A stretch of DNA of 64,000 bases from Solimicrobium sp043758755. GTDB lineage: Bacteria > Pseudomonadota > Gammaproteobacteria > Burkholderiales > Burkholderiaceae_D. A model generated the notes under the pieces. That model did no database searches, was not told where the DNA came from, and saw nothing but the letters and a program-made list of their open reading frames with translations. The position numbers and the translations under genes were made by a program. The stretch lies in the NCBI GenBank assembly GCA_043758755.1, contig JAYVMW010000009.1, forward strand, positions 1 through 64,000, in the 5' to 3' direction. Numbering within the stretch: the first letter of the stretch is position 1; the number at the start of each line of letters is the position of its first letter. Below are positions 34,603 through 42,914 of the stretch, piece after piece.

Positions 34603-35631
34603 ATGGCACCCAATCAAACCAGGCCTGGCTCCATGCGCGTACTGACAGTGCTGTTTCTGACAGCGCTGGCCAGTATGGCAATGGCTGCCTGCATCGGTTC
34701 GGTGACCATCAGTCCGGCGCAACTGATCAGGTCCTGTGTCGACTCGGTTCAGGGCGCACCGGCCAGTCTGTATGGCACCCTGATTGAGTTGCGTGTGCAG
34801 CGCGCACTGGGCGCCATGGTGACCGGTGCCAGCCTGTCCTTGGCCGGTGTGCTCATGCAGGCACTGCTGCGCAATCCGCTGGCCGATCCCTATGTGCTGG
34901 GTATTTCCGGTGGTGCAGCAGTCGGTGCGCTGTCGGCTTTACTGTGCTGCGAACTGGTCTGGATGATGAATCTGGCCGCGTTTGGCGGCGCGGTGCTGGT
35001 GGCCGGTCTGTTGTTTTTGCTGGCCTATAAAGATTTCAGGGGCAGTGGCACAGCTGAAGGCAGCGCCACCACGTTATTGCTGACCGGCGTGATCATCAGT
35101 TCCGGTTGCATCGCGATCATTACCCTGTTGCTGTCACTGTCACCGGACAGCCGTTTGCGCAGCATGGTGTTCTGGATGATCGGCGACCTGTCGGCGACGC
35201 GCGGTTCCTGGTTTGCCTGGCTGGTATTGCTCGGGGTGCTGGTCTATGTGAGCGGCATGGCGCGCGCCATCAATATATCGGTACTGTATTCGGACAGTGC
35301 TTCGACTTTGGGTGTGCCACTCGGGCGGTTGCGCAAGACGCTGTTTTTTTGTGCGGCGTTGCTGACGGCCAGTGCAGTCAGCAACGCCGGCAGCATCGGC
35401 TTTGTCGGTTTGATCATGCCGCACGCCTGCCGGTTTGCCTGGGGTCCGGATCATCGCCTGCTGCTGCCGGCCTCCGTGTTGGCCGGCGGCAGTTTTCTGG
35501 TGCTTGCCGATATGCTCTCACGTACCCTGATTGCTCCGCAGCAGTTGCCGGTCGGCGTAATTACCGCGCTGGTCGGGGTGCCGGTATTCTTGGTACAGCT
35601 GCATCAGCACCGGCAACATCATGGACGCTGA
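34603..35631 (+). CDS. btuC: ABC transporter permease for cobalamin (BtuC/FecCD type)
   Basis: 342-aa inner-membrane permease of the FecCD family with about ten membrane segments. The motifs LRVQRALGAMVTGASLSLAGVLMQALLRNPLADPYVLGISGGA (about 64-106) and NAGSIGFVGLIMPHACR (about 262-278, coupling helix) are typical. It works as a dimer with the ATPase encoded next. The ATG at 34603 is preceded by an in-frame GTG at 34600. It overlaps the ATPase gene. Confidence 0.92.
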   Translation: MAPNQTRPGSMRVLTVLFLTALASMAMAACIGSVTISPAQLIRSCVDSVQGAPASLYGTLIELRVQRALGAMVTGASLSLAGVLMQALLRNPLADPYVLGISGGAAVGALSALLCCELVWMMNLAAFGGAVLVAGLLFLLAYKDFRGSGTAEGSATTLLLTGVIISSGCIAIITLLLSLSPDSRLRSMVFWMIGDLSATRGSWFAWLVLLGVLVYVSGMARAINISVLYSDSASTLGVPLGRLRKTLFFCAALLTASAVSNAGSIGFVGLIMPHACRFAWGPDHRLLLPASVLAGGSFLVLADMLSRTLIAPQQLPVGVITALVGVPVFLVQLHQHRQHHGR

Positions 35632-36424
35632 CATGATTCAAACCAGCCAACTCACGCTCCCTGCCGGAACGCGCCTACTGGTATCTGAACTGAACTGGCA
35701 GGTTCGCGCCGGCCAGTACTGGTGCATCATCGGTCGCAACGGCGCCGGCAAAACCACGCTGCTGCGCTGTCTGTCAGGTTTGCTGCCAAACTATACCGGC
35801 CAGATCCTTCTGGACGGAAAGGAACTGCAACAGTGGCCGCTGGCAGAACTTGCGCGGCGGCGCTCGTATCTGCCGCAGGGGCGCAATGATGCCTTTGCCT
35901 ATCGCGTTATCGATACCGTTCTGGGCGCACGTCACCCTTATCACGACGGGAATTATTGGGAAAGCGAGTGTGATTTTCAGGTGGCACGGGCCGTTCTCGA
36001 AGAACTGGACGTGGCCGAACTGGCCGAGCGTGACGTGCGCAGCCTGTCTGGTGGTGAACGGCAACGTGTGGCGATTGCTGCGCAACTGGCTCAGGATGCA
36101 CGCTGCATGATGCTCGATGAACCGACCAGCGCGCTCGATCTGTCACATCAGATCAGTGTGATGGAATTGCTCTCGCAGCGTTGCAGCGCGCAGAATAAAG
36201 CAGTACTCATGGTCAGTCATGATCTGAATCTGGCCTACCGATATGCTACGCACGCGCTGCTGCTGATGCCCAACGCAGCATGGCAGGCTGGTCCGGTTGC
36301 ACAGATCATGAATCAGGTTGCCCTGAGTCAGTGCCTGCAACATCCGATTTCAATCATTCAGCATGCCGGTCAGACTTTGTTCGTGCCGCAGCAGGCATTG
36401 CCACCGGATCGGAGCGTGTTATGA
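35621..36424 (+). CDS. btuD: ABC transporter ATP-binding protein for cobalamin
   Basis: 267-aa ATPase. Walker A GRNGAGKTTLLR at about 39-50, Q-loop LPQGRN near 86, signature LSGGERQRVAIA at about 142-153, Walker B CMMLDEPTSALD at about 165-176 and a switch histidine in MVSHDLN. The start at 35621 overlaps the permease by 11 nt; the ATG at 35633 is an alternative. It ends in an ATGA overlap with the binding-protein gene, so all three importer parts are coupled. Confidence 0.93.
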   Translation: MDADMIQTSQLTLPAGTRLLVSELNWQVRAGQYWCIIGRNGAGKTTLLRCLSGLLPNYTGQILLDGKELQQWPLAELARRRSYLPQGRNDAFAYRVIDTVLGARHPYHDGNYWESECDFQVARAVLEELDVAELAERDVRSLSGGERQRVAIAAQLAQDARCMMLDEPTSALDLSHQISVMELLSQRCSAQNKAVLMVSHDLNLAYRYATHALLLMPNAAWQAGPVAQIMNQVALSQCLQHPISIIQHAGQTLFVPQQALPPDRSVL

Positions 36425-37299
36425 ATGTGCGTAACTGGTTGGTCGCTTTAGGTCTCGTGGCCGGTAATTTACATGCGGCCATTGTGGTACATGACGATGC
36501 CGGAACCACGCTGAGTCTGGCCAGACCGGCGCAGCGCATTATTTCGCTGGCTCCGGATGAAACCGAAATGCTGTTTGCCGCCGGTGGTAATGGGCATGTG
36601 GTGGGCGTGATCCGGTATTCGGATTATCCCGCTGCGGCTGCGCTGTTGCCGGTGGTGGGGGATGTCCAGGGACTGGATCTGGAACGCATCCTGAGCCTGA
36701 AACCGGATCTGATTGTGGCGTGGGGCACCGGAACCGGCGCGCAGCAGATTCAGTTGCTGCGTCAGACCGGCATGCCCGTGTTTGTCGCACAGATGCGCCA
36801 CCTGGCCGACATACCCGACAGCATAGAGACGCTGGGCCGGCTGATGGGAACACAAAGCCAGGCCGGCCCGGTCGCAGCCGCAATGCGTGTGAAACTGGCC
36901 GGGCTTAAAAGCAGATATGCCAACCTGCCACCGGTGCGGCTGTTTTATCAGGTCTGGGACCAACCCCTGTTTACCCTGAATTCTCAGAACATTGTCAGCG
37001 ATGCCGTAGCGCTGTGTGGCGGCGTGAATATCTTTGCGGATTTAAAAACGATTTCACCGAGTATCGATGTGGAATCGGTAGTGCGTGCCAATCCGGAAGC
37101 CATCGTCGGTACCGAAGAAAAGCATCCATCCAATGGTGGTGTCATGATGTGGAAAAAATTTCCGTCCATGCTGGCCGTGCAACGGGCCAATCTGTTTGAA
37201 ATTGACGGCAATCTGATCAACCGCGCCGGTCCGCGCATGATCGATGGTACGGCAGACCTGTGTGAAAAACTCAATCTGGCCAGGAAAAAGCGTCCCTGA
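36421..37299 (+). CDS. btuF: Cobalamin-binding periplasmic protein (BtuF type)
   Basis: 292-aa periplasmic solute-binding protein of the BtuF/FecB fold: signal peptide (about 1-19), RIISLAPDETEMLFAAGGNGHVVGVIRYSDYP at about 39-70, LKPDLIVAWGTG near 99-110, and NPEAIVGTEE near 225. The start at 36421 overlaps the btuD stop by 4 nt. The frame is open further upstream (36280), but that would bury the signal peptide. It delivers corrinoid to BtuCD. Confidence 0.92.
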   Translation: MNVRNWLVALGLVAGNLHAAIVVHDDAGTTLSLARPAQRIISLAPDETEMLFAAGGNGHVVGVIRYSDYPAAAALLPVVGDVQGLDLERILSLKPDLIVAWGTGTGAQQIQLLRQTGMPVFVAQMRHLADIPDSIETLGRLMGTQSQAGPVAAAMRVKLAGLKSRYANLPPVRLFYQVWDQPLFTLNSQNIVSDAVALCGGVNIFADLKTISPSIDVESVVRANPEAIVGTEEKHPSNGGVMMWKKFPSMLAVQRANLFEIDGNLINRAGPRMIDGTADLCEKLNLARKKRP

Positions 37300-37304
37300 C
37301 AGAA

Positions 37305-37331
37305 TTGACAAAAAACATGGTTGCCTATAAA
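37305..37331 (+). promoter_or_regulatory. Possible sigma-70 promoter
   Basis: TTGACA (37305-37310), 15 nt, TATAAA (37326-37331). Good hexamers but a short spacer. It lies about 117 nt upstream of the thioredoxin-fold gene at 37448. Confidence 0.35.
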
Positions 37332-37447
37332 GCTAGTTGTTATTGAAATGTCAGAAATAGTTGCACCTTTTTAGGTCGGATTTTTGTAAGATAGCGCTGA
37401 TTGATTTGACTGCTGCATAGAAGTTCAATGAACAGGACAGGTGCGAG

Positions 37448-37963
37448 ATGGATCGAAGAACTTGGCTGAAACTGGGATCTGCCGGATTGTTTTATTCTTG
37501 CGGCATTGCCGCGCAGGCTGAAGAAGAAGTGGCCGTGCCGATCCTGACCCTGCAGGGAGTCGACGCGAACGGCAAAAAAATTGAACTGACTGATTTTCTC
37601 GGCAAGACCGTGCTGGTCAGTTTTTTTACCGCAGGTTGTGCACTGTGCACCCGCGATCTGAAATTGATGCGCGAATTTTATGTCCGGAATTCAATGCGCA
37701 AATTTGTTTTGCTCGGCGTGAATATCGATGAGAAAAAAAGTGATTTCGATACCTACAATCAGGTCATCTCACTGGCTGTACCCAAACAGCAGCGCTTCCC
37801 GATGGTGTGGCGCAATGCGCCCGAACACAGCGACAATTTCGGCACCATTTCCAGACAGCCGACCCACTTTGTAATCAATCAAAAAAATGAATTCATCTTC
37901 AAACGGGAAGGGTCGTTTCAGCCTGAGGATTGGGATAATTTGTGGACTTCTCTAAGAACTTAG
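37448..37963 (+). CDS. Exported thioredoxin/peroxiredoxin-like protein
   Basis: 171-aa protein with an N-terminal DRRTWLKLGSAG sequence that resembles a twin-arginine signal (RRxWLK) before a short hydrophobic stretch ending near AQA. The mature part has the AhpC/TlpA-type fold: TLQGVDANGKKIELTDFLGKTVLVSFF, the redox motif CALC at about 67-70, and QPTHFVINQKNEF with the cis-proline. A periplasmic thiol-redox role is likely; the partner is unknown. Confidence 0.78.
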   Translation: MDRRTWLKLGSAGLFYSCGIAAQAEEEVAVPILTLQGVDANGKKIELTDFLGKTVLVSFFTAGCALCTRDLKLMREFYVRNSMRKFVLLGVNIDEKKSDFDTYNQVISLAVPKQQRFPMVWRNAPEHSDNFGTISRQPTHFVINQKNEFIFKREGSFQPEDWDNLWTSLRT

Positions 37964-38066
37964 TTCCTTTTTTGGAAGTATTTCAATCTTCTTGTCTTTT
38001 AATTTTGTTCATGACCAAAATTGAACTAAAATCGGTCTTAATCAAATCAGCTGCTGAGGTCGCATC

Positions 38067-38339
38067 ATGAAATATTCAACTCAAGTAAAACCCATCAGCT
38101 ATCTTAAGAGTCACGCCGCTGAAATCGTCAAGGATCTTTCGTTGAACCGTCAACCGATGCTGATTACTCAAAACGGAGAGGCAAGGCTGGTAGTCATGGA
38201 TGTAAAAAGCTTTGAAGAGCAGGAAGAAGCATTTGCATTGCTGAAAATTCTTGCGATGGGAAATCGTGAAATTGAGCTGGGTAAATTTCGCTCTGCTGAA
38301 GAAGTATTTGCCGATATCGACAAGGCTGATGATCAATGA
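38067..38339 (+). CDS. Type II antitoxin, Phd/YefM family
   Basis: 90-aa antitoxin: N-terminal DNA-binding fold with ISYLKSHAAEIVKDLSLNRQPMLITQNGEARLVVMDVKSFEE, the standard Phd/YefM core, and a C-terminal toxin-binding helix (EVFADIDKADDQ). Upstream, GTTCA (38007-38011) and TGAAC (38022-38026) form a small inverted repeat that could be an autoregulatory site. It overlaps the toxin gene by 4 nt (ATGA). Confidence 0.88.
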   Translation: MKYSTQVKPISYLKSHAAEIVKDLSLNRQPMLITQNGEARLVVMDVKSFEEQEEAFALLKILAMGNREIELGKFRSAEEVFADIDKADDQ

Positions 38340-38665
38340 TTGTAAACGTAGTGATTCTAGATTCGGCGGAACAGGATCTTAAAGAGTTGAGGCGATACAT
38401 CCTTAAAAATTTTTCTGTTGAAATTTGGGAGCAAACTTACCGAAAACTCAAGGATGCCATGCGTAACCTGCAAAAGTTTCTGCTGGCAGGTTCAATTCCT
38501 GAAGAAATTGCGAAACTGAATTTAACCCAGTACAGACAAATTATTTCTGGAATGAATCGGATAATTTATGAAGTTCGCCACAACGTGATTTATATACATT
38601 TAATTTCAGATTCAAGGCGCGAATTGGGTACACTGCTCGCCAATCGTTTCATGCGTAATTCCTGA
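38336..38665 (+). CDS. Type II toxin, RelE/ParE family
   Basis: 109-aa toxin. The RelE/ParE fold is visible in VVILDSAEQDLKELRRYILKNFSVEIWEQTYRKLKDAMRNL, LNLTQYRQIISGMNRIIYEVRHNVIYIHLISDSRREL. The YRQIISGMNRIIYEV strand pair and the R-rich C-terminus are typical. Whether it is a gyrase-type (ParE) or mRNA-cleaving (RelE) toxin cannot be settled; the helical N-terminus leans to ParE. It is coupled to the antitoxin by a 4-nt overlap. Confidence 0.87.
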   Translation: MIVNVVILDSAEQDLKELRRYILKNFSVEIWEQTYRKLKDAMRNLQKFLLAGSIPEEIAKLNLTQYRQIISGMNRIIYEVRHNVIYIHLISDSRRELGTLLANRFMRNS

Positions 38666-38736
38666 AAATCGGGTGCCATACAAATACCCGGCACCGATAT
38701 CTGCAACGAAATCGAGAAATCTATTGGAGAACAAGA

Positions 38737-40836
38737 ATGAAGAAAGCCGCGTCCATTAAATTGACAAGCCTCGCCGTTGCCATGCTGGCCATGCTGATGG
38801 TATTGAAAACAGGATCCGTTCTGGCCGCACCGGACAATGCCAGCGCAGCTCAAGAGACCATTCCCAAATACGATCCCCTGCATGCCTGGGCCGGCGGTGC
38901 CGATCCGGCCGCTCTTGAAGTCTGGGTAAATCGGCATCTTGCAGCAGCCCAAAAACAGATTGACCGTATCGTCAGCAACAAGGGCGCACACACGGTGGCC
39001 AATACGTTGCGACCTTACGATGACGCCTACAATGAACTCAACGTCGCATCGAACGAAGCGTACGCCATGTTTGCCGTGGGCGGCAATGCCGCGTTGCGCG
39101 ACAAGGCGCAAGCGCTCAATGAAAAAATATCCGGTGTCAGCACGGCGTTGTCGCTCAATCACGAAGTCTACGTTGCGCTCGCCGCAGTCAACAGCGCTGC
39201 AGCCAATGCGGCAACGCGGCAATACCTGCGTCGAACCCTGCTTGAATACCGTCTGGGCGGTGTCGACAAGGATGCCGAAACACGCGCCAAGGTCAGATCG
39301 CTGCAGGACCGCATCACCTCGTTGGCGCTGCAATTCGGGCGCAATGTTCAGGAAGACGTGCGCACGGTGTTGATCAGGAAGGAACAACTTGAAGGCCTGC
39401 CGCAAGATTACATCGCGCGCCACCAGCCTGACGCCGACGGCAATTATCACATCACCACCGACCAGCCTGACATTGGTCCGATGTTGAGTTTCGCGCGCGA
39501 CGCGTCGGTTCGGCGCCAGTTGCAACTGGCTTACGAAGATCGGGCCTATCCGGCTAACAGCAAGGTACTGCTCGATTTGCTGCAGGCACGCCAGGATCTT
39601 GCCACGCTGCTGGGCTATCCGACTTATGCTGATCTGGGGACGGCCGACCAGATGATGGGCAATGCTGCAAACATGCATGCCATGCTGGATCAGGTGAACG
39701 CGGCTTCACGCGACGCCAGTCAGCGCGAATTCAACATGGTGCTCGATTTCGCCAGGAGCCAGCAACCCGGTCTGACTGAAATTACCGAATCGGACATGCG
39801 TTACTGGATGGAACAATACCGCCGCGCCAATTACAATTTCGACGCCCAGTCGGTGCGGCCTTATTTTCCCTACGAAGCGGTGCAGGCCGGTATTCTGAAA
39901 GTGGCTGCCCGCCTGTTTCATGTCGAGTTCAGGCAAATCCACGACGCCAGAATCTGGGACCGGTCAGTTGATATTTTCGATGTCTTTGATGCCGGCAAGC
40001 GTGCCGGGCGCATCTATCTCGACATGCATCCGCGTGCCGGCAAAGACAAATGGTTTTCGGCGCAACCGCTCACGTCAGGTATACGCAACAGGCAGCTGCC
40101 GGAGGGTATGCTGATCTGTAATTTTTCGGGTGGCGACAAGAACGATCCGGGCCTGATGCAATACGGTGAGGTTGTCACTTTTTTCCATGAGTTCGGTCAT
40201 CTCATGCATCACGTGCTCGGCTCTCAGAATGAATGGGCCGGGCAGGGCGGCTTCAACGTCGAAGGTGATTTCGTCGAAGCGCCGTCGCAGATGCTGGAAG
40301 AATTTTTTAACGACCCCAGGCTGCTCGCGAGCTTTGCCCGGAATGTCAAGGATGGCCAGCCAATACCGGCCGAGCTGGTTGGCCGCATGACGGCGGCAGC
40401 GGCATTCGGTCGCGGTTCCTGGCTGCAGGCCCAGCTGTTTTATTCGACGCTCTCGCTCGAACTGCATGACCGCGATCCGGCCAAAATCGATCTCGACGCT
40501 GTCCTGCAACAGAACTTTAAGCGCTTCCAGCCGATGGCTTTCCTCGACGGCAATCACATGTATGACAGTTTCACGCACCTGACCGGGTATGCGTCCAACT
40601 ATTACACCTACGTGCTCGACAAGGAGATCGCCCTCGATTTCTTTGCCCAGTTTGACAAGAACAACCTGATCGACGGCCCGGCTGCGATGCGCTATCGCAA
40701 AACCGTCCTGGAACCAGGTGCCACCAAGCCTGCAGCGCAACTGGTTAAGGATTTCCTCGGTCGCGAGCAAAGTATCGAGCCACTCAAGGCATGGATCGCC
40801 GTGGAGTTCAATAAGACAAGCTTGCCGGCCAGGTAA
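38737..40836 (+). CDS. Exported M3 family metallopeptidase (oligopeptidase)
   Basis: 699-aa zinc peptidase of the thimet oligopeptidase/dipeptidyl carboxypeptidase clan. It has an N-terminal signal peptide (SIKLTSLAVAMLAMLMVLKTGSVLA), so it is probably periplasmic. The zinc motif HEFGH is at about 484-488 and the third ligand Glu lies in EGDFVEAPS at about 509-517. The C-terminal YASNYYTYVLDKEIALDFF segment is typical of the M3A substrate pocket. It lies between a toxin-antitoxin pair and a PEP-CTERM gene. A GGAGAACAAG site precedes the start. Confidence 0.9.
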   Translation: MKKAASIKLTSLAVAMLAMLMVLKTGSVLAAPDNASAAQETIPKYDPLHAWAGGADPAALEVWVNRHLAAAQKQIDRIVSNKGAHTVANTLRPYDDAYNELNVASNEAYAMFAVGGNAALRDKAQALNEKISGVSTALSLNHEVYVALAAVNSAAANAATRQYLRRTLLEYRLGGVDKDAETRAKVRSLQDRITSLALQFGRNVQEDVRTVLIRKEQLEGLPQDYIARHQPDADGNYHITTDQPDIGPMLSFARDASVRRQLQLAYEDRAYPANSKVLLDLLQARQDLATLLGYPTYADLGTADQMMGNAANMHAMLDQVNAASRDASQREFNMVLDFARSQQPGLTEITESDMRYWMEQYRRANYNFDAQSVRPYFPYEAVQAGILKVAARLFHVEFRQIHDARIWDRSVDIFDVFDAGKRAGRIYLDMHPRAGKDKWFSAQPLTSGIRNRQLPEGMLICNFSGGDKNDPGLMQYGEVVTFFHEFGHLMHHVLGSQNEWAGQGGFNVEGDFVEAPSQMLEEFFNDPRLLASFARNVKDGQPIPAELVGRMTAAAAFGRGSWLQAQLFYSTLSLELHDRDPAKIDLDAVLQQNFKRFQPMAFLDGNHMYDSFTHLTGYASNYYTYVLDKEIALDFFAQFDKNNLIDGPAAMRYRKTVLEPGATKPAAQLVKDFLGREQSIEPLKAWIAVEFNKTSLPAR

Positions 40837-40890
40837 GCAGGGCGCACTCCTGACCGCACAATTTGGGACTGGTCAGGTTGAGTCTTCAGT

Positions 40891-41895
40891 TCAGGGTGCC
40901 TTACGGCGTCTCGCATAACCGACTCCGGCCAGTCCGAGGGCCAGCAGGGCAAGCGTGGCTGGCTCTGGCACATCGCCGCCGCCATTGCTGCCTATGCTGC
41001 AACCTTGTCCGCACGACAGCCGCACAATTTGTTCGGCCTGTGACAGAAACAGAGAGCCATTGTTGGTATCCGCTGAGACGAAGTCGCCGCGCGTGCCGCT
41101 GTCGGCAATAATCGTTTCAAGGCCGCTGGTTGCATCAATCAGACCCACGGTACCATCGTTGTTGTTGGCGATGATATCGCCGTTGAACAGGCCGCCGCTG
41201 ATGATCCCCGTGCCATCCGGACTATGGCCATTTCCCGAATAGCTTTGGAGAAATGCGCCGGTGGCAATGTCATAGGCACTGATGTTGCCGCCTACCTCGG
41301 CGTACACAGTTTTCCCGTCTGGTGAGACCGTTACCCCGTCTGGATACACGCCACTGTTAATCACACGAAAAGTCCCGGCCACCGGGTCGATATCAACGAG
41401 TCCCTGATTGGAGGAGGCAATCAAATGACCATTGGTGGGATTGCCCCACATCCCATAATAGGCGACCAGGCCTGAAAGACCGGCAATCGGCGTGAATGAT
41501 CCGTCGTTGGCAAACTTGACAAACGCGCCGCCGGACACCTGAGCGCCGTAGGCCTGGCCACTCGCGGTTGCCATCACAAACTGTGGGTTGCCTGTTGCGA
41601 AGGTGTAAGCGATCGCAGAGAGTGCACTACTGATCGACTGGCCGTTCACATCCTTGAAGATCAAAAGTGAGTGGTCGGCCTCACTGCCTGTAATGAAGTT
41701 ACCATTTGGAAGGATGGCTTCTCCCAAAGGCCCGTAGGTCGCGCTGTATCCGTTGGTGACCACGGTTGAAAGCGCAAACCCGTCGGCAACGCCGGCCGCT
41801 GTCAATGTCAGCGTGGCATGTGCCGATCCAGAAAAGGTCAGTGCGATAACAGCCCCGGCGATGACGGATTTGAGATAGTGGGTCTGAGTTGGCAT
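40891..41895 (-). CDS. PEP-CTERM sorting-domain protein
   Basis: 334-aa exported protein. A signal peptide (to about residue 27) is followed by a repetitive beta-propeller-like domain with phrases such as NPTNGHLIASSNQGLVDIDP and TVSPDGKTVYAEVGGNISAYDIATG. At the C-terminus, residues about 309-334 form the PEP-CTERM signal: VPEP, a hydrophobic helix, and a basic YARRRK tail. Such proteins are processed by exosortase, usually encoded elsewhere with exopolysaccharide genes; none is in this window. Function unknown, probably a surface or biofilm component. Confidence 0.85.
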   Translation of the reverse strand: MPTQTHYLKSVIAGAVIALTFSGSAHATLTLTAAGVADGFALSTVVTNGYSATYGPLGEAILPNGNFITGSEADHSLLIFKDVNGQSISSALSAIAYTFATGNPQFVMATASGQAYGAQVSGGAFVKFANDGSFTPIAGLSGLVAYYGMWGNPTNGHLIASSNQGLVDIDPVAGTFRVINSGVYPDGVTVSPDGKTVYAEVGGNISAYDIATGAFLQSYSGNGHSPDGTGIISGGLFNGDIIANNNDGTVGLIDATSGLETIIADSGTRGDFVSADTNNGSLFLSQAEQIVRLSCGQGCSIGSNGGGDVPEPATLALLALGLAGVGYARRRKAP

Positions 41896-42049
41896 GAAAT
41901 GGCTCCTTTTTGTAAGGTATTTGCTGTGGCAAAGCAGGAACGCATTACTCGTGCCAGTCGTAATTAATCTCGTATTTTCAATGAGTTAAGTTTTAGTCGC
42001 GATAACGGCAGCGGATAAACGTAAAAATTTTCGACAGCTAAAAATGCGC

Positions 42050-42088
42050 TTGACATGCAACTATTTGGTTGCATATAATCCGCGCATG
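42050..42088 (+). promoter_or_regulatory. Consensus promoter with embedded operator and predicted leaderless start (arsR)
   Basis: TTGACA (42050-42055) and TATAAT (42074-42079), both perfect, are 18 nt apart. The expected transcription start, 6-7 nt after the -10 box, falls on the ATG at 42086, and no ribosome site is visible. Between the boxes, ATGCAAC (42055-42061) and GTTGCAT (42068-42074) form a perfect 7-bp inverted repeat, a likely site for autorepression by the encoded ArsR protein. Confidence 0.8.
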
Positions 42089-42415
42089 GTTACCAAAGAC
42101 GACACCGTGTTCAAAGCCCTGGCTGACGCCAGTCGCAGGAAATTGCTCGACGATCTGTTCCGGAAAGGTGGGCAGACCTTGGGTGAATTGTGTGAACAGC
42201 ATGACATGAGCCGGCAGGCGGTTACCAAGCATCTGGCTTTGCTGGAATCGGCCAATCTGGTCGTTACGACATGGCGAGGGCGAGAGAAGCTGCACTACCT
42301 CAATCCGGTACCGATCAATGAAATCGCAACACGCTGGATCGGCAAGTTTGAACAGGGGCGGCTCCAGGCGTTGCACAACCTTAAGCAGGCACTTCAGGAG
42401 AATGACCATGAATAA
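42086..42415 (+). CDS. ArsR family transcriptional repressor
   Basis: 109-aa winged-helix regulator: VFKALADASRRKLLDDLF, GQTLGELCEQHDMSRQAVTKHLALLESANLV (recognition helix at about 40-57) and a beta wing with TTWRGREKLHYLNP. No cysteine pair typical of metal sensing is seen (the single Cys lies in ELCEQ), so it probably belongs to the group paired with AHSA1/SRPBCC proteins. The start at 42086 coincides with the predicted transcription start; an upstream frame to 42044 would run through the promoter. It overlaps the next gene by 8 nt. Confidence 0.9.
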   Translation: MVTKDDTVFKALADASRRKLLDDLFRKGGQTLGELCEQHDMSRQAVTKHLALLESANLVVTTWRGREKLHYLNPVPINEIATRWIGKFEQGRLQALHNLKQALQENDHE

Positions 42416-42854
42416 CAGCGAATTCATTTGCACGACCTATATCAAAACCACCCCCGAAAAACTGTGGGCCGCCCTCATTACTCCCGAGTTCCAGCGTCAA
42501 TACTGGTTCGGCGTGCATCTTGAGACCGACTGGAAGATCGGCTCGCCCTGGCGCATGCTCTATCCGGATGGTCGCATCACCGATTCGGGTGAGGTGCTGG
42601 AATTGGAGCCGCCCAGGCGTTTGGTGCTGCGCTGGCTTAATGAATGGAGTCAGGAACTCAAAGCGGAAGGGCATTCACGGTGCTGCATGGAGATTGAACC
42701 GGTCACGAACGCAGTGAAACTGACCGTCACACACACGATGGAGCGCAAGGAGTCGAAACTGATTGGCGCGGTATCGGGAGGCTGGCCGCGTATTCTTTCC
42801 AACCTCAAATCACTGCTTGAAACCGGCCAGGTCGTGCTCGAATCCAAAAACTAA
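42408..42854 (+). CDS. SRPBCC/AHSA1 domain protein
   Basis: 148-aa protein of the START-like SRPBCC superfamily (AHSA1 type): TTYIKTTPEKLWAALITPEFQRQYWFGVHLETDWKIGSPWRM and the C-terminal GGWPRILSNLKSLLETG helix. These proteins have a hydrophobic cavity and bind a small ligand. The ATG at 42408 follows an AGGAG site. The pairing with an ArsR repressor is very common; the ligand is unknown. Confidence 0.9.
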   Translation: MNNSEFICTTYIKTTPEKLWAALITPEFQRQYWFGVHLETDWKIGSPWRMLYPDGRITDSGEVLELEPPRRLVLRWLNEWSQELKAEGHSRCCMEIEPVTNAVKLTVTHTMERKESKLIGAVSGGWPRILSNLKSLLETGQVVLESKN

Positions 42855-42886
42855 TGTTGTGCTGGCGTGCAGTCTGGGTGAATCAG

Positions 42887-42914
42887 GCAACACGATTCAC
42901 CGTGTTGCAGATTT
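42887..42914 (+). terminator. Rho-independent terminator after the AHSA1 gene
   Basis: GCAACACG (42887-42894) pairs with CGTGTTGC (42901-42908) around a 6-nt loop, followed by agattttt. An alternative 8-bp stem GGTGAATC/GATTCACC overlaps it. It lies between the AHSA1 gene and the convergent Lrp gene. Confidence 0.75.

Noticed and set aside
36280..36420. Upstream extension of btuF
   Set aside because: Lies inside btuD in another frame and would place a signal peptide in the middle of the protein.
38590..39678. 362-residue reverse-strand open frame over the M3 peptidase gene
   Set aside because: Antisense to a gene with signal peptide and HEFGH motif; no family resemblance.
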